From Methanobacterium formicicum DSM 3637 (GTDB lineage: Archaea; Methanobacteriota; Methanobacteria; Methanobacteriales; Methanobacteriaceae), in NCBI RefSeq assembly GCF_000302455.1, contig NZ_AMPO01000001.1, positions 1-60,000 on the forward strand: 60,000 nt of DNA. The letters run 5' to 3'. Of this stretch, positions 44,431-55,339 are shown in pieces. The notes beneath the pieces were generated by a model that was not told the origin of the DNA, made no database searches, and saw only the letters and a list, made by a program, of their open reading frames with translations. Position numbers and translations under genes: made by a program. The stretch's first letter is position 1. Each line of letters opens with the position of its first letter.

Positions 44431-44706
44431 TTAATCCTCCAATTTTTCAGGTTTTCTATCTCTTCCCAGTATCAATTTACCCATTATAATTCCCACTGCT
44501 GCTGCTACAAAACCGCTGGCCAGTGGAGCATCCTGATAATAGGGGAATGGGCCCAGGAAGTAGGCAACCAGGATTGCGATGATCAGGAAGATCAGGTAAA
44601 CTGTGGAGTCAAATTTGAGTTTACTTTCAGGGTTCTCTTTAATTCGGCTGCCCAGTATGAATCCCAGGAGGAATCCCAGTACCATTGGTCCAATGTAGAA
44701 TGTCAT
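44431..44706 (-). CDS. ehbJ: Energy-converting hydrogenase B subunit J, small membrane protein
   Basis: The 91-residue protein has three hydrophobic helices: FYIGPMVLGFLLGFILGSRI, YLIFLIIAILVAYFLGPF and FVAAAVGIIMGKLIL. It has no catalytic motif. It begins directly after the ehbI stop codon with no gap and is a small membrane subunit of the complex. The specific role is unknown. Confidence 0.85.
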   Translation of the reverse strand: MTFYIGPMVLGFLLGFILGSRIKENPESKLKFDSTVYLIFLIIAILVAYFLGPFPYYQDAPLASGFVAAAVGIIMGKLILGRDRKPEKLED

Positions 44707-45207
44707 TTATTCAATCTCCCATCCAGCTTCGTCAGTTTCTTCTTCTGAATCATCTTTGTATTCGTTGAATCCCATGAATGCTATAACCACTGCGGCTAAT
44801 CCCACCATAACCTTCAATCCCACCACGAAGTTGAGGTAGGGTATTATCCCGGCATGTGTGGGGTCAGGGTAGTCAAACAGGTTTTTTATGAAGACCGGGA
44901 CGATACCGTAAATATCTACTCCCAGGTTGTATAGGTAAAAGCCTGAAAATGCCAGTCCAGCAATACCTAGAAATACGTATGCCAGTGCCCCTATACTTTC
45001 TATTCCAGATAGGAAATCATGAGAAAGGTGGAATGGACTTTCTTTAAGCCCGTATACTACTAAACAGAATATAAATCCTGCTGCGATCATAGCACCTCCC
45101 TGAAATCCTCCTCCAGGAGTGATGTGACCGCCCAGAATGGTGAGTACACCCCAGCACATGATAATCAGGGATGCAGGTAATACGAATATTTTGAGTATAG
45201 TGCTCAT
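44707..45207 (-). CDS. ehbI: Energy-converting hydrogenase B subunit I, MnhB-like
   Basis: The 166-residue integral membrane protein resembles the MnhB/MrpB subunit of Na+/H+ antiporters: GVLTILGGHITPGGGFQGGAMIAAGFIFCLVVYG contains the GHxTPGGGFQGG signature. Four hydrophobic helices are visible. The frame opens upstream at 45261, but the ATG at 45207 is one base after the ehbH stop codon and behind its GGAGGT site, so I chose it. It is part of the antiporter-like ion-translocating module. Confidence 0.9.
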   Translation of the reverse strand: MSTILKIFVLPASLIIMCWGVLTILGGHITPGGGFQGGAMIAAGFIFCLVVYGLKESPFHLSHDFLSGIESIGALAYVFLGIAGLAFSGFYLYNLGVDIYGIVPVFIKNLFDYPDPTHAGIIPYLNFVVGLKVMVGLAAVVIAFMGFNEYKDDSEEETDEAGWEIE

Positions 45208-45208
45208 C

Positions 45209-45487
45209 TTATTTACCTCCCAGTCGGGCTCTACCCCTTCCAAAGACAAGTAAAACCGCAATTACTGCAGTTACCAGAATAAGAGCTTCACCCAAGGTGT
45301 CGTAACCTCTCCAGTCAAATACTACTACTGTAACCATGTTGGGAGCTATGTTTGTCCCCACATAATTGTATAGGTAGCTAATACCAGGATATATCATTCC
45401 TTTGAACAAATATGTTGATTGGAATAGGGCTACGGCGAATATTGTCAGGGAAAATCCCATTATAATATTTCTTATTCCATTAGACAT
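45209..45487 (-). CDS. ehbH: Energy-converting hydrogenase B subunit H, MrpB-like
   Basis: The 92-residue membrane protein has two main hydrophobic helices and the motif VVVFDWRGYDTLGEALILVTAV, found in the N-terminal part of the MnhB/MbhE-type subunit of Mrp antiporters and membrane-bound hydrogenases. It overlaps ehbG by 8 bases and is followed closely by ehbI. Together ehbH and ehbI resemble one MrpB protein split in two. Confidence 0.88.
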   Translation of the reverse strand: MSNGIRNIIMGFSLTIFAVALFQSTYLFKGMIYPGISYLYNYVGTNIAPNMVTVVVFDWRGYDTLGEALILVTAVIAVLLVFGRGRARLGGK

Positions 45488-45812
45488 TTAAATTCCCCCA
45501 GTAGAATAGGGTAATTATTATTGTCAGCGCAATCACAACGTAAAACGTCATAGTGTATAACGAATCGTTCTGTTCGCTTCTTAAGCGATTCATAAGAGGC
45601 ATTGAGGTTAAAAAGATTCCCAGAACCACCAGTACCGCCACGATCATTAAAACCTTGCTTACCAGTCGGAGCATGATGAGTGCCACCAACACCGAGGAAA
45701 TTAAGGTTATCTCAGCAGTGAGCATGGATGATGTGGATATATTGGTTACTGGATCATCACCGGTTCCCTTGATGTCTTTTATCTTTTTAACTATCATATC
45801 GTAGAGATTCAT
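45480..45812 (-). CDS. ehbG: Energy-converting hydrogenase B subunit G, membrane protein
   Basis: The 110-residue protein has an amphipathic N-terminal helix (MNLYDMIVKKIKDIKG) and three membrane helices (LTAEITLISSVLVALIML, MIVAVLVVLGIFL, FYVVIALTIIITLFYW). The true start is the ATG at 45812, which overlaps the ehbF stop by four bases (ATGA) behind AGGAGGTG. The frame start at 45893 lies inside ehbF and is not used. A specific role is not known. Confidence 0.88.
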   Translation of the reverse strand: MNLYDMIVKKIKDIKGTGDDPVTNISTSSMLTAEITLISSVLVALIMLRLVSKVLMIVAVLVVLGIFLTSMPLMNRLRSEQNDSLYTMTFYVVIALTIIITLFYWGNLNV

Positions 45813-47314
45813 ACTACACCTCCTGCCAGACTGGTTGCCAGTGGCTGCAGGTAGCTGGTCACATATTGTGGGAAGAGACCGAATATGATACATACCACCA
45901 GTAACACTACCATGGAGATTATGGTGGCTTTGGGTATCTTTTCATTCTTAATTTCCAGATCTGCAGGTTTAGGACGCAAGTAAACTGCGTGGAATGCTTT
46001 CATGAAGGTCATGAAGGTCACGATACTCAGGAGTATCATTATAACCCCCAGTTCAGGAAGACCTGCATTGAGGGATGCCTGGATTAACATGAGTTTGCTC
46101 TGGAATGCATTGAGTGGAGGCACACCAGCCATGGCCAGACCACCCAGTAACACCAGGAAAGCTACCAGAGGGTTTCTTACCATCATACCACCGAGTTTAC
46201 GGGTGTTGGAAGTTTCAGTCTGGTATATTGCCACACCAAAGCCTATGAACAGCAGGGCAGTTATTAATACTTCATTTACTGCCTGGAAAAGTCCTGCGGT
46301 TATTCCGTAGGCTGTGCCCAGTCCCAGTCCAATTCCTATATATCCCAATTCTCCCACTGCCAGGAATCCGATGATACGTTTGAGATCGGTCTGGACAATG
46401 GCCATGGTAATACCCAGGATCATGGCCAGTAGCGATACTCCCAGAATAACCCACTGTGAGAAGGGTAGGTAGGAGAATATTCTGAGGATGATGATCCCCA
46501 GTGCAATGAATGTGAACACTGAAAAGGCCTGGATCATTGCTGATCCACTGGGTAATGCTTTGCTGTAAATTGCGGATTTGATGGTGTGGAATGGAGGTAA
46601 TCCAGATCCATAAAGCCATCCGAACACAATCAAACCACATGCTATTAAAAGTACAGGATTATGAGGGTCAACCATCCCTGTTTTAATTGAATAGACTATG
46701 TCTGTGATGTTAACGTTACCAGTAACTCCTAGAATGAAGGCTATACCCAATAACAATAGGGGAGCTGCCACACCACCCAGTATCATGTACTTAAGGGCAG
46801 TTTCATAGTTACCTTTTATATTGGACACCATGACTATGCCCACAGTTACCAGGGCCATTATTTCAAAGAAAACGTAAAAGTTGAATATATCATCAGTTAA
46901 AAGTATGGCAGTCACGGCTGCTATTCCCATGAAGAGCATGTAAGCATAAACACCAGATGGTCTGCGGGTTTCATAAACTGAGGTTAAAAGGACCAGAAAT
47001 CCTACCAGACCCAGGACAAATAAGAATAACTGCTGTGCGCTCTGGAAAGAGTAAGTAATAGCAGGGTGGAACGTGGAAAGTGCAGTTCCAGTTATTAGTG
47101 ATGGTAAATTGGTGGCCAGAGTTGGATTCTGCACCAGGGGCTCATAACCTCCAAAAAAATGCATCCCATAATTGGCCAGTAAAGGTAATGCCGGTAAAGC
47201 TAAAGCTAAAATGATGGTTACTGCCTTAACCGTCCTATCTTTTTTATGGAGCAGGTTTAAAAACAGTGCACACAGTATGGGAACTATAACCATCAGTGGG
47301 ATTAAGAGGTTCAA
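45809..47314 (-). CDS. ehbF: Energy-converting hydrogenase B subunit F, antiporter-like (NuoL/M/N family)
   Basis: The 501-residue protein is the large proton/ion-translocating subunit related to NuoM/MrpD. About fourteen hydrophobic helices are seen. Conserved motifs include IFNFYVFFEIMALVTVGIVMVS with the key Glu, SGLPPFHTIKSAIYSKALPSGSAM with the helix-breaking Pro and Lys/His residues, and LKRIIGFLAVGELGYIGIGLG. These residues form the ion channel. It lies 66 bases after ehbE and overlaps ehbG. Confidence 0.95.
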   Translation of the reverse strand: MNLLIPLMVIVPILCALFLNLLHKKDRTVKAVTIILALALPALPLLANYGMHFFGGYEPLVQNPTLATNLPSLITGTALSTFHPAITYSFQSAQQLFLFVLGLVGFLVLLTSVYETRRPSGVYAYMLFMGIAAVTAILLTDDIFNFYVFFEIMALVTVGIVMVSNIKGNYETALKYMILGGVAAPLLLLGIAFILGVTGNVNITDIVYSIKTGMVDPHNPVLLIACGLIVFGWLYGSGLPPFHTIKSAIYSKALPSGSAMIQAFSVFTFIALGIIILRIFSYLPFSQWVILGVSLLAMILGITMAIVQTDLKRIIGFLAVGELGYIGIGLGLGTAYGITAGLFQAVNEVLITALLFIGFGVAIYQTETSNTRKLGGMMVRNPLVAFLVLLGGLAMAGVPPLNAFQSKLMLIQASLNAGLPELGVIMILLSIVTFMTFMKAFHAVYLRPKPADLEIKNEKIPKATIISMVVLLVVCIIFGLFPQYVTSYLQPLATSLAGGVV

Positions 47315-47380
47315 AGTATCCCCCCTGTACCATTGTAATCTATATTATCTGTTTTGTTGGAATCATAAAGTGACATTTGA

Positions 47381-47743
47381 TTACTCTCCCAGAATCTTGG
47401 ATGCGCTTAAAGATCCATGTTTTTTGTAGAGAACTATTATAATTCCCAGCATCACTGCCATGGTACTGGCACCGATAACAATACTGGTTAATACCAGGGC
47501 AAATGGAAGAGGATAAGCCGCATTTTGTGCGAACCAGTCTGCTGCCATGCCCGGCAGATATATGTAAACTATTCCTCCTGGTTTGTAACCCAGAGCGATT
47601 AGGAATAAGTTGGTTCCATCCCCTATGAATGCCAGTCCTATGATTTTTTTGATGAGGTTGTCCAGGAATGCTACAGCAACGATTCCAATTACAATCAGGG
47701 CTACTGCGGTAAATAGTGAAGCTAGTTGTACGTCCATGAACAT
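47381..47743 (-). CDS. ehbE: Energy-converting hydrogenase B subunit E, MnhC/NuoK-like
   Basis: The 120-residue membrane protein has three helices and resembles MnhC/MrpC and NuoK. IGLAFIGDGTNLFLIALGYKPGG occupies the position of the NuoK Glu-containing helix, with FALVLTSIVIGASTMAVMLGIIIVLY after it. It is part of the antiporter-like module and starts two bases after the ehbD stop. Confidence 0.92.
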   Translation of the reverse strand: MFMDVQLASLFTAVALIVIGIVAVAFLDNLIKKIIGLAFIGDGTNLFLIALGYKPGGIVYIYLPGMAADWFAQNAAYPLPFALVLTSIVIGASTMAVMLGIIIVLYKKHGSLSASKILGE

Positions 47744-47745
47744 AT

Positions 47746-47979
47746 CTATTCCTCCATCCTGCGGGTTTTGTAGACTGCCAGTGCAAAAAAGACTGGAATG
47801 ATAGCCGATCCTACAATGGCTTGAGTAAGGGCCACATCTGGAGCCAAGAGGTACTGGTAAAGGAAAGCCAGGCCAGCGCCTGGAATTCCGGTTAAAATGG
47901 CTGCTTTTAGGAGATCCCTTTGCATAAGAACCAGGATAGATCCTAAAATAACTATAATCATCAGTACGTATTCAATCAT
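47746..47979 (-). CDS. ehbD: Energy-converting hydrogenase B subunit D, DUF4040-like
   Basis: The 77-residue membrane protein has the DUF4040 signature LLAPDVALTQAIVGSAIIPVFF, as in the C-terminal part of MrpA and MbhD subunits. Two to three helices are visible. It overlaps ehbC by four bases (ATGA) and is followed immediately by ehbE. Confidence 0.9.
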   Translation of the reverse strand: MIEYVLMIIVILGSILVLMQRDLLKAAILTGIPGAGLAFLYQYLLAPDVALTQAIVGSAIIPVFFALAVYKTRRMEE

Positions 47980-48240
47980 TGTTTATCCTCCCCATAGTAG
48001 AATCCATTGGCTATGGCGTGAGATGCGAAGGGAGCTAATATAAAGTAAGCAACAGCCAGTATTGGTTCTCCCAGAACCAGGAGCGCCAGTATACAGGCCA
48101 TGTCAGCCACTCCCAAGATATGGATTCGGGCGTACAATACCCTTTCAAGGTCATCTTTATATCTTAAAATTCCAAAAGCTGCTAAAAGAACTAAAACTGC
48201 TGATGCCAAGATTAGAACTGCTTTGATAATGGTAAATATA

Positions 48241-48248
<8 letters not shown>
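47976..48248 (-). CDS. ehbC: Energy-converting hydrogenase B subunit C, MnhG-like
   Basis: The 90-residue membrane protein resembles the MnhG/MrpG subunit, with FGILRYKDDLERVLYARIHI followed by two helices. It overlaps ehbB by 8 bases and ehbD by four, so the three are cotranscribed. Confidence 0.88.
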
Positions 48249-49248
<1,000 letters not shown>

Positions 49249-49995
49249 TCAATTCATAATTTTCATTGGATTAAATGTGGTTAATTGGGGGAATGTAGTT
49301 AAAATATAGTTTAAAGACAGGTAGTTTTCTCCAGGGTAAATATAAAGAACTGCCACACTGGCCAGCCAAATGGCAATGATCAACAATCCAGTCATCTTAC
49401 CATACCTGTGTTTTGATATAGGATCAAAAAGTTTCACACCTCTGCCTGTGAATAGATCCAGGACCAGGTGGCTCAAAGAACCTACAAATAAGGCAGTTGC
49501 TACGTAAAAGAAATTAAAACTGGTTAAGTGTGTTAAAAATATTCCAACAGTCACCAGCAATGTGTATAAAATAAGCAATCCTCTGTTTAAAACTATTATT
49601 CCCAGAATTAAAGATGTTAAAAGGAAAGATACCCTTAGATCGGGTGTTAAATTCATCAAAATATTCTGAAAACTGATTACAAACAGGGCCAGGCACCCTG
49701 CCGCTAAAACCGTTCCAGGAACAGAATGTACAAACCCCCTGTGTTGAGCAACAAAGAAGAATAATGCTATGCTCATTAATAATATTCCTGTAAATGGAGT
49801 GATTTGGAATAATGGGAGGATTAATGTTAGTATTCCCCCTGCAAGAGCCATTATGATCAGATTTCTATAACGGAAACTGGTGTCCAGATCCACCACTGAA
49901 GCCCCTATAACCGCCAGGGATAGGTAGTAAACATCAGGAAAGAATGGAAATATCATTATAATTGAGAATAATATGTGATTTTTGTAAGAAGGCAT
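49249..49995 (-). CDS. YdjM-like membrane-bound metal-dependent hydrolase
   Basis: The 248-residue protein has about seven hydrophobic helices and the features of the YdjM/DUF457 family: PSYKNHILFS with an early His, ASVVDLDTSFRYRN with acidic residues, QHRGFVHSVPGTV with the RGxxHS motif, and SLSHLVLDLFTGRGVKLFDPIS with the HxxxD motif. These His/Asp residues are thought to coordinate metal in the membrane. The substrate is unknown. The ATG has no obvious strong ribosome binding site. Confidence 0.85.
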   Translation of the reverse strand: MPSYKNHILFSIIMIFPFFPDVYYLSLAVIGASVVDLDTSFRYRNLIIMALAGGILTLILPLFQITPFTGILLMSIALFFFVAQHRGFVHSVPGTVLAAGCLALFVISFQNILMNLTPDLRVSFLLTSLILGIIVLNRGLLILYTLLVTVGIFLTHLTSFNFFYVATALFVGSLSHLVLDLFTGRGVKLFDPISKHRYGKMTGLLIIAIWLASVAVLYIYPGENYLSLNYILTTFPQLTTFNPMKIMN

Positions 49996-50386
49996 GATAT
50001 CAGTTTCAAAGGAATGATTATCAAGTAAAGCTGCAATTAAATATATAGGTAACGTGGGAACCGTGGCAAAGTATGAATTGGGCCTCTCATACTTTTCTAA
50101 TAATAAATTATCATTGGACTAATAACACTTTCAAAGTAAAAATACTTGATCCGAGAGCACCAGAGAAGAAATAATTATATACAATGTTTATTTTGCATAT
50201 GAAAACTTTATTATCATCAAAAAAATCATAATTAACATTATATTGAAAAATTGAATTGTTGCCAAAATATACTGTTGAAAAATATACTGTTGAAAAATAT
50301 ACTGTTGAAAAATATACTGTTGAAAAATATACTGTTGAAAAATATACTGTTGAAAAATATACTGTTGAAAAATATACTGTTAAATA
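49996..50386. other. Gene-free spacer, 391 bases, half of it a 15-bp repeat
   Basis: The spacer lies between the YdjM-like gene start and the aspartoacylase-like gene stop. The right third is a 15-bp tandem repeat. The left part should hold the promoter of the YdjM-like gene. No other feature was seen. Confidence 0.55.
50266..50382. repeat. 15-bp tandem repeat, seven identical copies plus a partial
   Basis: aatatactgttgaaa is repeated perfectly from 50266 to 50370 (seven units), followed by a partial, diverged eighth. The array ends four bases past the stop codon of the minus-strand gene at 50387. The identity of the units implies recent expansion or active homogenisation. Confidence 0.95.
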
Positions 50387-51103
50387 TTATATTACGTTGA
50401 AATAGTTCAGGAAAGATTTCATCTGCATTAAAGATCTTTCAACACTTCCAGAATCCACTTTTCCATTTCTAGAGACCACTTCACAGGTAACAGCCGGTAT
50501 TCCACTGAGATTCAACTCATCTTCCAGTGCACCACCGTATAGTGTCCCAGCTTTTTCCTGGGAAATAACCTTGGAGGATGTCTGGCTGGTTATATGATCT
50601 GCTATTTTAAAACTCTTATAACAAGGCTTTTTAGAGCAAAAAACACTCTCTATTCCAGGATTACTCTGGGGTTGGGTGGAGTGAAAATCAGCTGCGGCCT
50701 GAATTTCCAGTTTCTGGGCTGTTTTTAAAATGTTATTGGAAACATATCCTTCAGTAAAGGTCTTCCGATTCATGTCCCAACCCTGGAATCTTCGTGAATT
50801 TTTCATGGTGGCATAGGGTATGGCAATGGGGATGGTGTAAACTGTTCCGTTGATTTTTTTATCTTCCAGATAATTTAAGAGTTTAAAAAAAGCCACTTGA
50901 GGGGGGAGTTCGTTTCCATGAATTCCAGCACATAGAAGAATGCGAGGAGATCCAGATCCAAACTTTAAAAGCGGAGTTCCCTTTAACGCAGCATCAATTA
51001 AATGTTTTCCAATATTCCCTGGAATCAATTCTTTCATTAAATCAGGATTAAGGGAAATGTCACCCCCAGTATCATGGGCAATAGTTATAATTTCACAGTC
51101 CAT
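50387..51103 (-). CDS. Aspartoacylase/succinylglutamate-desuccinylase-like zinc hydrolase
   Basis: The 238-residue protein belongs to the AstE/AspA family of M14-like zinc hydrolases. The zinc ligands are in ILLCAGIHGNELPPQ (His and Glu) and AAADFHSTQPQ (His). The GWDMNRKTFTEGY segment fits the substrate-binding Asn-Arg. The C-terminal part ends at about residue 238 without the larger beta domain of some members. It may remove acyl groups from amino acids. The ATG has no clear ribosome binding site. The stop codon abuts the 15-bp repeat array. Confidence 0.85.
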   Translation of the reverse strand: MDCEIITIAHDTGGDISLNPDLMKELIPGNIGKHLIDAALKGTPLLKFGSGSPRILLCAGIHGNELPPQVAFFKLLNYLEDKKINGTVYTIPIAIPYATMKNSRRFQGWDMNRKTFTEGYVSNNILKTAQKLEIQAAADFHSTQPQSNPGIESVFCSKKPCYKSFKIADHITSQTSSKVISQEKAGTLYGGALEDELNLSGIPAVTCEVVSRNGKVDSGSVERSLMQMKSFLNYFNVI

Positions 51104-51332
51104 ACTAACTCACCAAGCACTAAATCACACCATTCACCAAACTATTCCTTTAAACTATTCCTTTAAACTATGATTTACAAGTGAAATAAAATATTACAGC
51201 GAGTATTTGATACATTCTTCATTAATTCGAGTCCGGGATTTCCATCAAATATCAGGCAGATAAAAGAGTTTGCAATTTACTACCCTGCACTCATTTATTG
51301 CACTATAACACCCTATAACTTTGATTGATTTG

Positions 51333-51520
51333 CCTAAGATACCTAAGATACCTAAGATACCTAAGATACCTAAGATACCTAAGATACCTAAGATACCTAA
51401 GATACCTAAGATACCTAAGATACCTAAGATACCTAAGATACCTAAGATACCTAAGATACCTAAGATACCTAAGATACCTAAGATACCTAAGATACCTAAG
51501 ATACCTAAGATACCTAAGAT
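51333..51520. repeat. 9-bp tandem repeat, about 21 copies
   Basis: cctaagata is repeated without visible change from 51333 (20 full units, the 21st partial at 51513-51520). On the minus strand the stop codon of the SagB-like gene (51514-51516) lies inside the last unit, so the array starts at the gene's final codon and runs downstream. On the plus strand it gives frames such as Pro-Lys-Ile and Leu-Arg-Tyr repeats, which are artefacts. Confidence 0.97.
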
Positions 51521-52254
51521 GCCGAGTAACCTACTGGATAAATGTATATGGGGGTTTCATTGGAAGGCAGCTTTAAAAGGTTTATCATCTGATCATCGTA
51601 GAAAGAACCAATGGCCACTGCCCCCAGACCACGGGCAACTGCTTCTAAATATATGTTCTCCCCGATATGACCAGCTTCAATATCCACGAAACGAGTGCTT
51701 AAATTTTCATCAGGATACTTGTCCTTCATTTTCTGATAGTTTCCGGTGATCACTATACTTATGGGTGCCTGATCAACCCATTCTTGCCCATGTGCTGCCT
51801 GTGACAGGGCGTGAGTTTGATCACCATCTACAATCTTTTCTAAAGTGTTATTATAAGGATTGTACTGATATATGCCTGCTTCAAGGCCCTGAACACCATT
51901 ATTCCCTGCAACTAGATATACTTCCATGGGGAAAACATGCCCCGCAGAAGGGGCAGATCGGTAATTCCTTTCAGAGTCAGTGATTCCTTGAGCAGCCCAT
52001 AAAAGCTGTGAAACATCCTGTAAGGTAAGGGAAGTTGTGGTGAAATTTCTAACCGAACGTCTGTTTTTTATGGCCTGATCCACAGACATTCCACTGGTAA
52101 TTTCAGCTTGAGGAAGATTATACGTTCCTAACACCACTCTAGACTGATTTTCGGTTTTAGCCGGTTGCATGAAAACTGTGTAAACTAGGTATGATAACAG
52201 AAAAACCGAAAGGAGGATAATTGCCACCAGAATATATTTACTCTTTTTTTGCAT
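51514..52254 (-). CDS. Membrane-anchored SagB/ThcOx-type nitroreductase
   Basis: The 246-residue protein has one N-terminal hydrophobic helix (YILVAIILLSVFLLSYLVYTVFM) and then a nitroreductase-like domain of the SagB/ThcOx branch. Marks are AIKNRRSVRNFTTTSLTLQDVSQLLWAAQGI, SAPSAGHVFPMEVYLVAG, GIYQYNPYNNTLEKI and EAGHIGENIYLEAVARGLGAVAIGSFYD. It binds FMN, and the orientation suggests the catalytic domain is outside the cytoplasm. SagB-type enzymes oxidise azolines in peptide toxins, but no such precursor or YcaO gene is nearby, so the role may be different. Confidence 0.9.
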   Translation of the reverse strand: MQKKSKYILVAIILLSVFLLSYLVYTVFMQPAKTENQSRVVLGTYNLPQAEITSGMSVDQAIKNRRSVRNFTTTSLTLQDVSQLLWAAQGITDSERNYRSAPSAGHVFPMEVYLVAGNNGVQGLEAGIYQYNPYNNTLEKIVDGDQTHALSQAAHGQEWVDQAPISIVITGNYQKMKDKYPDENLSTRFVDIEAGHIGENIYLEAVARGLGAVAIGSFYDDQMINLLKLPSNETPIYIYPVGYSAS

Positions 52255-52685
52255 TAATTATCACCCGTAAACACTGATTTAATTCTGTGAGTTACTTATC
52301 CTACTTAACCAGACACTTTAAGCTTGTCTTAAAAATCTTTAATATTCAAAGATATATTAAATTATCCTAAATTTAAATCATCCTGATTAAAATTATTCCA
52401 AATAGGTAGATTTTTTAGATTTTAAATTCTAAAAAAATATAATTTAAAAAAAACATTCCAATGAGCAATATAGTTGTAAAATAAAGTTTTGAAAATATAA
52501 TAAGTACGGTTTTGAATATTATAGTGTAGTTTTGGATATTATTCCGTGTAGTTTTGGAACACTAATAAATGGATAGAACAATAAAATTCTTAAGTAGTGA
52601 AATTCTTAGAAAATAAAAATTTAGGGTTGAATACATGATGAAAAAGCAGATTTGAATTCATAATTATCTTTAATTTACGATTATC
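52255..52685. other. Divergent promoter spacer, 431 bases
   Basis: The spacer separates the SagB-like gene (minus) from the membrane gene pair (plus). A degenerate repeat, gttttgaa/gttttgga plus AT, occurs at 52486, 52509, 52529 and 52551. No gene was seen. Confidence 0.5.
52486..52560. repeat. Degenerate repeat of about 20-23 bp, four copies
   Basis: gttttga/gttttgg starts occur at 52486, 52509, 52529 and 52551, two of them followed by ttat or tattat. The copies are imperfect and spaced 23, 20 and 22 bases. It lies in the spacer upstream of the membrane gene pair. Confidence 0.55.
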
Positions 52686-53075
52686 ATGACCTACGATTTA
52701 ATACCCATATCCATCATCCTCCTAGTTGCCTACGTGGGGAGTTACCTCCTTTACCATAATAATCATCTAAAAAAATCCACCCACATCCGTTTATGGAATA
52801 TTCTCATTCTCATAACCTTCATTGTGTCTGCAGGGGTGGGTTTAATACTTTTAATCCTTGCAGAATATGGGATTGCACTCCCCATGAGCCAGGGACTACT
52901 TTACTGGCATGTTCAATTCGCCATAGCCATGTTCTGGATTGCACTATTCCACATACATTCCTACTGGATGCCTTCGGCTGGTGGAAAATCCGATGAAGAA
53001 CTCAAAGAAGAATCAACCCAATTTTCCCCGGAATCAAGCCAGATTGATGAAAAATCTGGGAGGGGATTGAAGTGA
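52686..53075 (+). CDS. Small three-helix membrane protein with conserved His pattern
   Basis: The 129-residue protein has three hydrophobic helices: LIPISIILLVAYVGSYLLY, LWNILILITFIVSAGVGLILLILA and LLYWHVQFAIAMFWIALFHIHSYW. The last is followed by a hydrophilic tail. His residues in the third helix (WHVQFAI then FHIHSYW) and the HNNHLKKSTH loop recall heme or metal-binding membrane proteins such as the DUF4405 group. The paralogous gene at 53072 has the same pattern. No known function. No strong ribosome binding site precedes the ATG. The stop overlaps the next start (GTGA), so the genes are coupled. Confidence 0.75.
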   Translation: MTYDLIPISIILLVAYVGSYLLYHNNHLKKSTHIRLWNILILITFIVSAGVGLILLILAEYGIALPMSQGLLYWHVQFAIAMFWIALFHIHSYWMPSAGGKSDEELKEESTQFSPESSQIDEKSGRGLK

Positions 53076-53671
53076 AAAAATTATATGTGGTTCTTTTAAT
53101 CGTTCTCCTCACACCAATAGCAGTTTACGCATGGAACGACTGCCCTTACGGATTATTAAACGATCCATACCCTGGACAGTGCCCCCGTTACCTGGACACC
53201 AACCAGAATAATATATGTGACCATTCCGAGTCTCCCAGTTCCGGATCCTTAAACAACAGTTCAATAACAACTCAAGCCAACGAAAATAGTGCTAATGATA
53301 AAAACAGTACAAATAACAGCTTTTCTGATATTCAACAGGCCAGATCAGTTCCTTCTCAAAGTTATAACTTGATACCCATAGCCACAACCACTCTTATCCT
53401 TTATCTAATTACATATTTATTGTACTTGGAAGACCGACTGAAGAGGAATATCTACTATGTCATCTGGAAATACGTGCTTATGGCAAGCTTTATTGTAACC
53501 GGCGTTACCGGACTCATCCTGACAATATTCATTAATTATGGAATTCAATCCTCCTGGAATTTAACCATAGATTTCTGGCATGCAGAATTTGCAATTATAA
53601 TGGCAGTTAGCACGTTATTACACATACACCTATACTGGAAACAGGTTAAACGAGTCTTCAAGGCAGTTTAA
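53072..53671 (+). CDS. Secreted-domain plus membrane paralogue of the preceding gene
   Basis: The 199-residue protein starts with a signal peptide (KKLYVVLLIVLLTPIAVYAW). An extracellular domain has NDCPYGLLNDPYPGQCPRYLD and the calcium-loop-like DTNQNNICDHSE. An Asn/Ser-rich linker follows. The C-terminal three-helix membrane domain (LIPIATTTLILYLITYLLYL, VIWKYVLMASFIVTGVTGLI, FWHAEFAIIMAVSTLLHIHLYW) aligns with the whole of the preceding protein. The His pattern is conserved in the third helix. The GTG start at 53072 lies behind GGGAGGGG and overlaps the upstream stop. The extracellular Cys/Asp loops may bind metal or calcium. Confidence 0.78.
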   Translation: MKKLYVVLLIVLLTPIAVYAWNDCPYGLLNDPYPGQCPRYLDTNQNNICDHSESPSSGSLNNSSITTQANENSANDKNSTNNSFSDIQQARSVPSQSYNLIPIATTTLILYLITYLLYLEDRLKRNIYYVIWKYVLMASFIVTGVTGLILTIFINYGIQSSWNLTIDFWHAEFAIIMAVSTLLHIHLYWKQVKRVFKAV

Positions 53672-55226
<1,555 letters not shown>

Positions 55227-55339
55227 TCACCAACCACAGACCCGGTAAATAAAGTGATCGGAAATAAAAGTTGGGGACAAAAAGTTAGGATGAAAATAAA
55301 GAATGAAAGCAATCCAGATGATTTAAAGAGGAAACATTA

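Noticed and set aside
50266..50382. CRISPR array
   Set aside because: The units are 15 bases with no spacers between them, so this is a simple tandem repeat. No cas genes are near. The 9-, 41- and 67-bp arrays are rejected for the same reason.
51321..51749. 142-codon plus-strand frame with a Pro-Lys-Ile repeat
   Set aside because: It is the translation of the 9-bp DNA repeat followed by the antisense of the SagB-like gene. The repeat is open in several frames on the plus strand, and no ribosome binding site is present.
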